Source of the DNA: an uncultured Lachnospiraceae bacterium
Lineage (GTDB): Bacteria; Bacillota; Clostridia; Lachnospirales; Lachnospiraceae
Assembly (NCBI GenBank): GCA_948470755.1
Contig: CAOKPU010000024.1
Span: 1-39,410 of the forward strand
DNA: 39,410 nucleotides
Direction: 5' to 3'
How positions within the stretch are numbered: the stretch's first letter is position 1; the number at the start of each line of letters is the position of its first letter. The position numbers and the translations under genes are program-made. Positions 8,979 through 16,656 of this stretch are shown here, in pieces. A model generated the notes under the pieces. That model was not told the origin of the DNA, did not search any database, and was given only the letters and a program-made list of their open reading frames with translations.

Positions 8979-9007
8979 TTGACAGTTTCTATAGAATATG
9001 CTATATC
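8979..9007 (+). promoter_or_regulatory. Promoter of the yhf operon
   Basis: TTGACA (8979-8984) and TATATC (9002-9007) are 17 bp apart. Transcription would begin near 9014, inside the operator at 9013-9032, so bound regulator should block initiation or early elongation. Confidence 0.7.
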
Positions 9008-9012
9008 TATGA

Positions 9013-9032
9013 ATATACAAAATTTTGTACAA
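9013..9032. promoter_or_regulatory. Operator O1, probable YhfZ binding site
   Basis: It contains the perfect 14-bp palindrome TACAAAATTTTGTA (9016-9029). Nineteen of 20 positions match 10106-10125 upstream of yhfY. A duplicated palindrome beside a GntR-type regulator gene points to autoregulation. Confidence 0.65.
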
Positions 9033-9141
9033 AGCAAAAAATCTTTCCGGCATGAAAAATCTGTGATACAATGTCACCAGTCGCAAGAAAGTAACGAATG
9101 GATAAAACGGAACTTCCGGAAGCTGAGGGGGACATAGGAGC

Positions 9142-10062
9142 ATGGGTGATTTATTATATCAGAAGATTGGATTGGCTGTAAACCGGATGGCTCAGGATTT
9201 TATGAGCCGGGCGGAGGGCGAAAGGATTCCTTCCATATCCGAATATCAGGAGAAACTGCAAGTGTCCAGAGGGACCGTACAAAACAGCCTTGCCTACCTG
9301 AAAGAAAAGGGGGCTGTAGAGCTGTTGAGCCATGGGCATATGGGAACCTATATTGAAAAACTGGATTATCGCAGATTGCAGGAATGCGGTATGAATAAAG
9401 GGTTGTTGGGCAGTATGCCTCTTCCCTATTCTATTTCTTACCAAGGGTTGGCAACGGCGCTGTACCATGTCCTGGAAAATTTCGATTTTAATTTAGTTTA
9501 TACCAGAGGTTCGGAAAGCCGTCTGCAATTGGTGGCGGAAGGAGTATATCAGTTTACGGTTTGCAGCTTATATGCGGCGGAAAAGGCTATGAGAAACCGT
9601 ACGGATATAGAAATCGCGGAGAACCTTGGATTGGGCAGTTATTTATCCCGCCATGTGCTGTTGCTGCGTAATACGGATGCGGACGGAATCAAGGAAGGGA
9701 TGAGGGTAGCTTATGACAGGACTTCTCTTGACCAAAGGGATATTACCTCTATGATTACGGAAGGCATCCATGGGATCCGGTTTGTAGAGTTGAGGGCGCA
9801 TCAGACGGTAAATGCAATACGGGGAGGCGTGATTGATGCCGGCGTCTGGAATATGGATGAAATTATTGAATCAGGATATCAGGGATTACATATAATACCT
9901 TTGGACGACCTGATAGATATCAGTAAATTTTCTACAGCGGCATTGGTAATACGCCGCGGTGAAGAAGCTTTGAAACAACTGCTTAGGCGTTATGTAAAGC
10001 CGTCGGAAATCCGCAAGGTTCAGGAAGATATAAAAGCAGGAAGGACTCCGGTAGATTATTAA
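9142..10062 (+). CDS. yhfZ: YhfZ-family transcriptional regulator (GntR-like HTH plus ligand-binding domain)
   Basis: 306 residues. A winged-helix N-terminus occupies about residues 1-75 (IPSISEYQEKLQVSRGTVQN is a typical GntR recognition helix region). The C-terminal part resembles a periplasmic-binding-protein fold effector domain: SRLQLVAEGVYQFTVCSLYA, then GIRFVELRAHQ and DAGVWNMDE. Length and sequence fit E. coli YhfZ (about 300 residues). It is the first gene of the yhf operon and sits just downstream of the promoter and palindrome it probably binds. The effector is presumably the pathway substrate, which is unknown. The start ATG 9142 follows GAGGGGG at suitable spacing. Confidence 0.85.
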   Translation: MGDLLYQKIGLAVNRMAQDFMSRAEGERIPSISEYQEKLQVSRGTVQNSLAYLKEKGAVELLSHGHMGTYIEKLDYRRLQECGMNKGLLGSMPLPYSISYQGLATALYHVLENFDFNLVYTRGSESRLQLVAEGVYQFTVCSLYAAEKAMRNRTDIEIAENLGLGSYLSRHVLLLRNTDADGIKEGMRVAYDRTSLDQRDITSMITEGIHGIRFVELRAHQTVNAIRGGVIDAGVWNMDEIIESGYQGLHIIPLDDLIDISKFSTAALVIRRGEEALKQLLRRYVKPSEIRKVQEDIKAGRTPVDY

Positions 10063-10092
10063 AGGCGGGGACGGTTTTTTTTCGTTTCAATG

Positions 10093-10125
10093 TACAAAAA
10101 AATGTATATACAAAATTTTATACAA
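10093..10125. promoter_or_regulatory. Operator O2 (tandem sites) upstream of yhfY
   Basis: A second copy of the operator (10106-10125) differs from O1 by one base (TTTTATACAA for TTTTGTACAA). A weaker third copy, TACAAAAAAATGTA, lies at 10093-10106, 16 bp upstream of the matching part. No clear -35/-10 pair is seen here, so O2 may act by looping or as a roadblock. Confidence 0.55.
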
Positions 10126-10144
10126 TATCTTGAAGGAGGGAGTT

Positions 10145-10492
10145 ATGTTAAAAAAAAGGATGCAGATTCTTGAACAGGGTGGAGTGATCAGCGGTAAGGT
10201 ATCCGGTTTTATGAATCTGGTGATTGACCTGATGAAAGAATGCTTTCCGGAATGGAGCCAGGAAAAAGAAGAAATGTTCACAACGCATCTGGCTATGGCA
10301 GCGGAACGTATTTGTAAAGGCGATATTGTAGACACTATGGAGGAAACGTCATGGGAAGAAGTGAAGGGATGCGGGGGATTCCATACGGCAGAGGATTTCT
10401 TTTTAAAAATGATGGAATTTTCTCCGGTAGAGTTCCCGGAAAGTGAAAAACGTTTCATATTACTGCATATCTGCAACATGCTGGAAGAATAA
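10145..10492 (+). CDS. yhfY: YhfY-like PRD-domain protein
   Basis: A small protein of 115 residues, almost wholly helical, with LMKECFPEWSQEKEEMFTTH and a mid-protein His typical of PTS-regulation-domain folds. In E. coli, yhfY encodes a stand-alone PRD protein of similar size (about 120 residues) in the same cluster. PRDs are normally phosphorylated on His by PTS proteins; no PTS gene is nearby, so its partner is unknown, though it may act with YhfZ. The start ATG 10145 follows GAAGGAGGGAG. It lies downstream of O2, 82 bp after yhfZ. Confidence 0.72.
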   Translation: MLKKRMQILEQGGVISGKVSGFMNLVIDLMKECFPEWSQEKEEMFTTHLAMAAERICKGDIVDTMEETSWEEVKGCGGFHTAEDFFLKMMEFSPVEFPESEKRFILLHICNMLEE

Positions 10493-10606
10493 AAATTTGC
10501 CGTTTCACTGCATAGGCTGCGAGTTTACCGGAAGCCGGAATGAGAAGAGGGCGGTAATGGGAAAGGCGGCAGAAGGCAGGGCGCATGAAAAGGAGGAAAA
10601 CATGAT

Positions 10607-10978
10607 ATGGTAAAAATTGTTGTAGGAGGACAAATCAATAAGCGTGAGATCGCAGATTTCACATGCAAATTCCTTGGAGACAAGGCAACTGTGGATGTAA
10701 AAGGCGATCTGGACGCCGCTATGGCGATGAAGGCGGGGCAATACGATTATTACATTGGGGCTTGCAATACCGGAGGAGGCGGGGCATTGGCATTAGCTTT
10801 GTCTTTATTGGGGGCGGATCATTGCGCTACTGTTTCTATGCCTGGCAAGATATTTCCGGATGAGGAAATCATTGCTGCGGTAAAGGATGGAAAAACCGCT
10901 TTTGGATTCACGGCGCAACATGCAGAAAAAGTATTGCCTGTTTTATTGACGGCGATTATGGAGAAAAAAGGAGAATAA
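10607..10978 (+). CDS. yhfU: YhfU family protein (DUF2620)
   Basis: 123 residues. The central motif DYYIGACNTGGGGALALA and the tail GKTAFGFTAQHAEKVLPVL are shared with E. coli YhfU as I recall it. The protein is soluble and Gly-rich, with an alternating beta/alpha pattern suggestive of a small nucleotide- or phosphate-binding fold, possibly similar to PTS EIIB-like domains (inference only). The start ATG 10607 uses AGGAGG at 10591-10596; the nearer ATG 10602 would stop after three codons. It is followed after 4 bp by the transporter yhfT, implying a functional pair. Confidence 0.82.
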   Translation: MVKIVVGGQINKREIADFTCKFLGDKATVDVKGDLDAAMAMKAGQYDYYIGACNTGGGGALALALSLLGADHCATVSMPGKIFPDEEIIAAVKDGKTAFGFTAQHAEKVLPVLLTAIMEKKGE

Positions 10979-10982
10979 GGAT

Positions 10983-12293
10983 ATGAAATATATAGTGATT
11001 ATTTTGATCGGCGCATTAGCCTCTATTTTAGCTAACCGCGGGATTGCCGTATTTAATGACGGGTTCCGTCCTATTGTACCTCAATATTTTGACGGAAGGA
11101 TCGGGAGGAAAGAATTAGCTACGATGAGCTTTGCCGTCAGCTTTGGGCTTGTCATTGGGTTTGGTATTCCTACATCTATTGCGGCCTCTATTATATTGAT
11201 ACATTGTCTGCTTTTGACGACCGATATTATCGGGACCTGGTGTCCGGATTCCAAAATAGGGATGATTATTTCAGGAGTCATTGGGGGGTTATACGGATTA
11301 GGGATTTTAGTGGGACTGGAAATTATTGTAAAGCTGTTTGGGATGCTTCCTTATAACTTCTTAAGCGATCTGGGAGGGGTATCTACTTATGTAACGGTAG
11401 CGTTCGCCGTTTTCCCGGCAGTAGCGGTAGGATATCAGCATGGCTTTGGGAAAGGCTCCATTACAGCCTGCATTACCGTATTGTCTTATTTCCTGATTAA
11501 GAAATTTGCCTCCTTTTCCATGGGGGACTATAGCGTAAGCCTGAATGCGGAAGGTATGTCCATGCTTGTGGGAACGGTTATGATGCTGGTGTTTGCAGCG
11601 CAGGTGAAAGGGGAAGGGAACGCGAATGAGGCTTTGACGGAGGTGTTTTCTGAAAAGCTGGCCAGAATACGTAAAAACTGGTTCCTGCTTGCAATTATGG
11701 GCGGTTTGGTAGCCTGCGGCACCAGCCTGGCGATTATTGCCGGCGATCCTACATCCCTGGCCCTGTTGGCGGAAGGCGCTTACAGCGATGCTGCTTTGGC
11801 GGCTTTTGCAAGGGCGATTGGATTTGTTCCTTTGGTATTTACCACGGCTATTGTAACGGGCGTTTACGCTCCGGCTGGCTGTACCTTTGTGTTTGTAGTC
11901 GGGCTGGCGCTTCATGGCAATCCGATAGTGGCATTGATAGCCGGCGCTGTAGTGATGATCGTAGAGCTGCTGTTGATCAATGTATTTGCCAAAGGGATGG
12001 ACAAATTTCCCGGGGTTAAAGAGATGGGAGAACATATCCGTACTTCGATGAATAAGGTAATTGAAGTAACGTTGTTAGTAGGTGCGGTGGCGGCTGCTGA
12101 AAAAATGGCGGCAAATGCGGCCGGAGTGTCCGGAATAGGCGCTTTATTTGTCATTGCCTGTCTGTTGTTAAACCGTCAGTCGAAAAAACCTATCGTAGAG
12201 ATGGCGGTAGGCCCGGTAGCATGTATTGTCTTTGGAGTACTTTTGAATATCCTGCTTATGGTCGGCCTGATTGCTATGCCGGCGGCGGGCTGA
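10983..12293 (+). CDS. yhfT: YhfT family membrane transporter
   Basis: 436 residues with about 10-12 hydrophobic segments and Gly/Ala-rich helices, such as LASILANRGIAVFNDGFRP at the N-terminus and GALFVIACLLLNRQSKKPIV near the end. Length matches E. coli YhfT (about 434). It is a polytopic permease without an ATPase partner, so probably a secondary transporter or a PTS-EIIC-like channel. Its immediate coupling to yhfU (4-bp gap, own AGGAG site) and the downstream enzymes indicates uptake of the pathway substrate, whose identity is unknown. Confidence 0.85.
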   Translation: MKYIVIILIGALASILANRGIAVFNDGFRPIVPQYFDGRIGRKELATMSFAVSFGLVIGFGIPTSIAASIILIHCLLLTTDIIGTWCPDSKIGMIISGVIGGLYGLGILVGLEIIVKLFGMLPYNFLSDLGGVSTYVTVAFAVFPAVAVGYQHGFGKGSITACITVLSYFLIKKFASFSMGDYSVSLNAEGMSMLVGTVMMLVFAAQVKGEGNANEALTEVFSEKLARIRKNWFLLAIMGGLVACGTSLAIIAGDPTSLALLAEGAYSDAALAAFARAIGFVPLVFTTAIVTGVYAPAGCTFVFVVGLALHGNPIVALIAGAVVMIVELLLINVFAKGMDKFPGVKEMGEHIRTSMNKVIEVTLLVGAVAAAEKMAANAAGVSGIGALFVIACLLLNRQSKKPIVEMAVGPVACIVFGVLLNILLMVGLIAMPAAG

Positions 12294-12309
12294 TGGATGT
12301 AAGGCATTT

Positions 12310-12329
12310 AAGGAGGCTTTACCATGTGA
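12310..12329 (+). promoter_or_regulatory. Start-stop minimal ORF (ATG TGA) with an ideal ribosome binding site upstream of php
   Basis: AAGGAGG (12310-12316) is 7 bases before ATG (12324), which is followed immediately by TGA. The ATG is in frame with php. Either this is a ribosome-stalling or reinitiation element, or a formerly extended php start has been closed by a stop codon. Confidence 0.4.
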
Positions 12330-12383
12330 AGGCTTTTTCGATATTGGATGCGGACGGGAAAACGGGTAAAGGAGTTAAGGGAT

Positions 12384-13253
12384 ATGATTGGTTATACATT
12401 GATGCATGAGCATACAACCATAGATTTGTCCGGAGTGAAAAAGGATATGGACTGTTGTCTGGACTGTTATGAGGAAACGGCGGAAGAGTACCGTTGGCTG
12501 TATGAAGTAGGCGTCCGCAGGATTGTGGATGTAACAAACGACGGGATGGGGCGTAATCCGGCTTACGTCAGCCGCATGGAAAAAGAAACAGGGCTTCAGA
12601 TCGTCCAGTCTACCGGTTTTTATAAAGAGCCGTTCCTGCCGGCATGGACGCAGGGGAAGACGGCAGAAGAACTGGCTGGTTTTATGATGAAAGAAATCGA
12701 AGAAGGAATCCAGGATGGGCCGAAAGCCGGGATGATCGGGGAGATTGGCACAAGTAAAAATGAAATGAAGATGAGTGAAAGAATGGTGTTCGACGCGGCG
12801 GTTATGGCGGCAAAAAGTACAGGAAAACCAATTTATACACATACTACGCTGGGGACATGGGCTTTGGAACAGGCGGATTATTTCAAAGGATCCGGGATGG
12901 ATGTAAGCAGGGTCATCATTGGACATATTGATTTATCAGGTGATCTTCAATATATACGTAAGGTTCTTGCTACCGGGGTCAACGTAGGTTTTGACACGAT
13001 AGGAAAAAATACGTATTTCCCTGATGAAAAGCGGGTGGAATTCTTAAAGGGACTGGAAGGGGACGGTCTGTTGGGACAGGTAGTGCTCTCTCTTGATTTA
13101 ACGAGAAAATCCCATCTTGCTTATCAGGGAGGTATTGGATACGTCTATCTTTTTGAGACATTCCTGCCAATGCTTAGGCAGGCAGGGCTAAGGGAAGAAA
13201 GCATTGAACAGATGTTGATTGGAAACCCGGGAAGGATATTAGGAGAGATCTAA
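12384..13253 (+). CDS. php: Php/YhfV phosphotriesterase-homology amidohydrolase
   Basis: 289 residues, amidohydrolase superfamily (TIM barrel, binuclear metal). Likely ligands are H8 and H10 (MHEH), a bridging carboxylate E120 (MIGEIGTSK; the E. coli homologue has Glu where phosphotriesterase has a carboxylated Lys), H153 (YTHTT), H181 (IIGHIDL) and D238 (LSLDLT). The substrate is not known; bacterial Php proteins are not reported as efficient phosphotriesterases. The start ATG 12384 gives an N-terminus (MIGYTLMHEH) like E. coli Php and follows AAAGGAG by 9 bases. It is part of the yhf operon. Confidence 0.9.
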   Translation: MIGYTLMHEHTTIDLSGVKKDMDCCLDCYEETAEEYRWLYEVGVRRIVDVTNDGMGRNPAYVSRMEKETGLQIVQSTGFYKEPFLPAWTQGKTAEELAGFMMKEIEEGIQDGPKAGMIGEIGTSKNEMKMSERMVFDAAVMAAKSTGKPIYTHTTLGTWALEQADYFKGSGMDVSRVIIGHIDLSGDLQYIRKVLATGVNVGFDTIGKNTYFPDEKRVEFLKGLEGDGLLGQVVLSLDLTRKSHLAYQGGIGYVYLFETFLPMLRQAGLREESIEQMLIGNPGRILGEI

Positions 13254-13265
13254 GGGGGAGGAATA

Positions 13266-14327
13266 ATGGCAGGGAATGAAGAGATGATCTATCATGCTAA
13301 AATGACCATGGCCGCTTTGAAGAATCCTTATGGCAGCGTGGAAAAAGTGTTTCCTTTGGCAATTGATCTGTTTTCTGAAAAAAAGGATGCCCGATATCTG
13401 GGAGTAAAAAACGTGCCGGCTGTGCCGGCGGATTTCATTTCCAGATTGGGGAAAGCAGGCTATGTGCTTCATACGCTGGATAGAGCGTCGTATGGAGGCC
13501 GGGCTGTGGATATAGGATTAAAGAATCCGGTCACCGGGCGTCCCATGACCGGCAGCAGCAGCGGTACTGCGATGAATGTTTTTTTGCATTTTAATGATTT
13601 AGGGGTTGGCACGGATGGAGGAGGCTCCGTGCTTGCCCCGGCTATGAGCCTGAATCTTTACGGATTGATCAGCCCGTTGTTATGTCCGGGGCAGATGAAA
13701 AAATATGAAAAACGGTCTACGGACGGGATATCGTTTGCCCCGTCTTTAGGGTTGATGGCACGCAGCCTGAGCGAATTACAAAATGGGCTGGAAGCGGGAT
13801 TGGATTGGCCGGTACGGCATATGGAGGAGGTGGGGGAAGAAGAGGCAATCCGTATACTGCGTCTGGACGGAGGCAAGGTCCTGGACGGAAAAGGGAAGAT
13901 GGTAGGAGAGGCTCCTGATTTGTCCGGCAGCAGGAAAGAGCTGATTGATTTTTTACAGGAATATCTGCCGGAGTGCGATTGCCTCATCAGCCGGGAAGGG
14001 CCGGTGGACGTAAACGGTATGGGGGATACTGTTTTTGGCCATTTTGATGAAAATACGGCATATTGCCAGCGAAAATCCGGCAAAGGGTTGATTCGCGTTG
14101 CCAATATGGCGGGGGCGACAGCCCTTTGTGTTCCGGAAAAGGCGCTTGGCTGTGGACAAGTCCTGCTTTGCCAGTCGGTCCCGGAAAAAATAAAAAAAAT
14201 TTTGCGGGCGGCAGAAGCCTTGGAACCATGGAAGGATGATCTGGTCACCTGGTATTTTGGGAATCTGGATCAATATCTGCAAGGCGGGGTGTTGGAACCG
14301 CAGGAACAGAAAAGGAGGATGCAATGA
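13266..14327 (+). CDS. Amidase-signature-like protein, apparently lacking the catalytic lysine
   Basis: 353 residues, shorter than usual amidase-signature enzymes (about 450-500). The Gly/Ser signature is present: TGSSSGTAMNV (cis-Ser among residues 97-99) and GTDGGGS with nucleophile candidate S121. The normal lysine motif (PVAVKDLF in typical members) appears here as FPLAIDLF (29-36), with the Lys missing. It is not part of the E. coli yhf operon; here it lies between php and yhfS, 12 bp after php, and overlaps yhfS by 4 bp (ATGA), so it clearly belongs to this pathway. It may hydrolyse an amide by altered chemistry, or be a binding protein. Confidence 0.68.
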   Translation: MAGNEEMIYHAKMTMAALKNPYGSVEKVFPLAIDLFSEKKDARYLGVKNVPAVPADFISRLGKAGYVLHTLDRASYGGRAVDIGLKNPVTGRPMTGSSSGTAMNVFLHFNDLGVGTDGGGSVLAPAMSLNLYGLISPLLCPGQMKKYEKRSTDGISFAPSLGLMARSLSELQNGLEAGLDWPVRHMEEVGEEEAIRILRLDGGKVLDGKGKMVGEAPDLSGSRKELIDFLQEYLPECDCLISREGPVDVNGMGDTVFGHFDENTAYCQRKSGKGLIRVANMAGATALCVPEKALGCGQVLLCQSVPEKIKKILRAAEALEPWKDDLVTWYFGNLDQYLQGGVLEPQEQKRRMQ

Positions 14328-15427
14328 AAACGTATCCATTACAGAGTATTACGATAGAAGAAGCGATGGATTTACAGTTTAAAGTGGTAGATTGTATTAC
14401 CAAAGAGTTTGCCGGCCATGAAATCCTGACCCGCGGGGATCTGGGGGTAGTGCCGGGATTGAATAAACCGATAATTACGATGAAAGCGGAAAAGGCAATC
14501 GCAGGAATATTCGATGCGGAAAGCAGTATTTTGGTAAGGGGGGCCGGTACAGGGGCAATCCGTTACGCCCTGTTTGCGGTGATGAAGGCGGGGGAAACTT
14601 TGCTGATACATACCGCGCCTGTTTATAGTACGACCCGGACGACGATTGAAATGTTAGGAATACGCACGGTAAGGGCTGATTTTAATGATCTGGGGAATAT
14701 CCGCCATATTTTTGCAAAGCATCCGGAAATAAAAGCGGCGTTGGTGCAATATACCAGACAAAGCACGGAAGATTCTTATGATATGGAAGAAGTGATCCGG
14801 ACGATCAAGGAATGCTGCAACGTGCCGGTGGTGACGGATGATAATTATGCGGTGATGAAGGTGCGCAAGAATGGAAGCCAATGCGGCGCCGATCTTTCCT
14901 GTTTTTCTACTTTTAAGCTGCAAGGCCCGGAAGGTATCGGGTGTATTGTGGGCAGGAAAAAATACATTGATATTTTAGTGGGACATCATTATTCCGGCGG
15001 CTGTCAGACCCAAGGCCATGAGGCGTTGGAGGCTTTGCGGGGGCTTGTATATGCGCCGGTATCCTTGGCTGTGCAGGCGAAGGTTAATGACCGTTTGTTG
15101 GAAAGGATTACATCCGGCGAACTGCCGGGAATCCGTCAGGCATTTTTAGCGAACGCCCAGTCGAAGGTGCTTCTGGTAGAGTTTGAAGAGCCGGTGGCGG
15201 AACAGATACTTTTGGAAGCTGAAAAGCTGGGAGCGGCTCCCAATCCGGTGGGGGCGGAATCAAAATATGAGCTGGCGCCGATGTTCTATCGCGTATCCGG
15301 TACATTCCGGGCTTCTGATGCGGAAATAACAAAAAGGATGATACGTATCAATCCTATGCGCAGCGGCGATGATACGGTGATCAGGATTTTGAAAGAGGCA
15401 ATGGAAAGGGTGGGAATATGTTTATAG
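14324..15427 (+). CDS. yhfS: YhfS, PLP-dependent fold-type I aminotransferase-like enzyme
   Basis: 367 residues, similar in length and motifs to E. coli YhfS: RGAGTGAIR (72-80) for phosphate binding, TDDNYAVMKV (171-180) with the Asp that contacts the pyridine nitrogen, and STFKLQGPEG with the Schiff-base Lys at K198. The family belongs to the cystathionine/aromatic aminotransferase-like fold, but its reaction is unproven. Coupled translation with the preceding gene (ATGA overlap) and with yhfX (10-bp overlap) suggests equal amounts of the three proteins. Confidence 0.88.
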   Translation: MKTYPLQSITIEEAMDLQFKVVDCITKEFAGHEILTRGDLGVVPGLNKPIITMKAEKAIAGIFDAESSILVRGAGTGAIRYALFAVMKAGETLLIHTAPVYSTTRTTIEMLGIRTVRADFNDLGNIRHIFAKHPEIKAALVQYTRQSTEDSYDMEEVIRTIKECCNVPVVTDDNYAVMKVRKNGSQCGADLSCFSTFKLQGPEGIGCIVGRKKYIDILVGHHYSGGCQTQGHEALEALRGLVYAPVSLAVQAKVNDRLLERITSGELPGIRQAFLANAQSKVLLVEFEEPVAEQILLEAEKLGAAPNPVGAESKYELAPMFYRVSGTFRASDAEITKRMIRINPMRSGDDTVIRILKEAMERVGICL

Positions 15428-16575
15428 AGAAGCTGCAAAAAGATAACACAAAATTGATCCATGCGGCGTGCAGGCTTCATCAGGAAGGGGGGATTCTCCC
15501 GGATTCCTATGTCGTTGACTTGGAACAATTCCGCAGGAATGCATCAATGATAAAGAAAGCGGCAGATGATAAAGGGATCCGTTTGTTTTTTATGTTAAAA
15601 CAGTTGGGGCGTAATCCTTTTTTAGCAAAGGAATTAATGAAATTAGGATATGAAGGTGCGGTGACCGTGGATTATAGGGAAGCGCAAGTGATGATGCGCC
15701 ATGGGATCCCGATAGGGAATGTAGGTCATCTGGTGCAGATACCGCAGGGAATGCTGCGGCAGATCGTGGATTATGGGCCGGAGTATATTACTGTTTTCTC
15801 AGAGGATAAAGCAAAGGCTGTCAGCCGGGCCGCATTGTCCTTGGGAAAAGTGCAAAAACTGATGATCCGCGTGTGCGATGATGCCGATATGATGTACAGC
15901 GGGCAGACGGCAGGGGTTTCTTTAAAAGAACTGCCTTCTTTTTTGGAGCATACAGCGGGTTATCAGGGGATAAGGATCGCCGGGGTCACTTCTTTCCCCT
16001 GTTATCTTTTCCGTGAGGATTTGGGGGATATCGCTCCTACGGCCAACCTTCAGACTGTGTTGCGGGCGGTGGATGTCTTGAAAAAATACGGCATAAAAGC
16101 GGAAATTGTCAATACCCCTTCGGCAACTTGCGTAAGAACGCTGGATGTGATGGAAGGGCAGGGCGGCAATTGCGGAGAACCCGGACATGGCCTGACCGGG
16201 ACAACGCCGGCCCATGCAGTAATGGATCTGCCGGAAAAAAGCTGCGTTGCGTATGTGAGCGAGGTATCCCACAATTTTGAGGGAAAGGGTTATTGCTACG
16301 GCGGAGGTTTTTACCGCCGTTCCCATGTGGCTTATGCATTGGTGGGAGAGGATGCCCGGCATTTGCGCCGTACGAAAGTGGCGCCTCCGAGCCTGGAGAG
16401 CATTGATTATCATTTTGAATTGGGGGAATCTTGCAGGGTAGGGGAGACTGTCGTGATGGCCTTCCGTTATCAGATATTTGTCACTCGCAGTGATGTGGTG
16501 CTGTTGGAGGGAGTTGCGGAAGGTAATCCCGTAATAACCGGGATTTATGACAGCTTAGGAAATAAAAAGGATTGA
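15418..16575 (+). CDS. yhfX: YhfX, fold-type III PLP enzyme (alanine racemase-like)
   Basis: 385 residues, the same size as E. coli YhfX. The PLP lysine is K61 in FFMLKQLGRNP, within an alanine-racemase N-terminal barrel. Later motifs include IRIAGVTSFPC, NTPSATC and EPGHGLTGTTP. Likely an amino-acid racemase, epimerase or lyase acting on the compound that YhfS also handles. The start overlaps the end of yhfS by 10 bp; no separate promoter is seen. Confidence 0.87.
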   Translation: MFIEKLQKDNTKLIHAACRLHQEGGILPDSYVVDLEQFRRNASMIKKAADDKGIRLFFMLKQLGRNPFLAKELMKLGYEGAVTVDYREAQVMMRHGIPIGNVGHLVQIPQGMLRQIVDYGPEYITVFSEDKAKAVSRAALSLGKVQKLMIRVCDDADMMYSGQTAGVSLKELPSFLEHTAGYQGIRIAGVTSFPCYLFREDLGDIAPTANLQTVLRAVDVLKKYGIKAEIVNTPSATCVRTLDVMEGQGGNCGEPGHGLTGTTPAHAVMDLPEKSCVAYVSEVSHNFEGKGYCYGGGFYRRSHVAYALVGEDARHLRRTKVAPPSLESIDYHFELGESCRVGETVVMAFRYQIFVTRSDVVLLEGVAEGNPVITGIYDSLGNKKD

Positions 16576-16656
16576 TTCCCCGTATGCTTGCATCGGGGTT
16601 GTTGATTGAAAAATTTCATGCAGGGCAGATTGGGCATTGTAAGGAAGGATGAAGAA

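Noticed and set aside
11361-12035. 224-residue minus-strand frame
   Set aside because: A shadow of the yhfT transporter gene, with no family similarity.
12221-12409. 62-residue plus-strand frame between yhfT and php
   Set aside because: It overlaps the ends of both genes in another frame and has no plausible start site; only the start-stop signal at 12310-12329 is retained.
12384-13253. Phosphotriesterase (organophosphate-degrading) function
   Set aside because: The Php branch uses a Glu-type bridging residue and homologues are not known as efficient phosphotriesterases.
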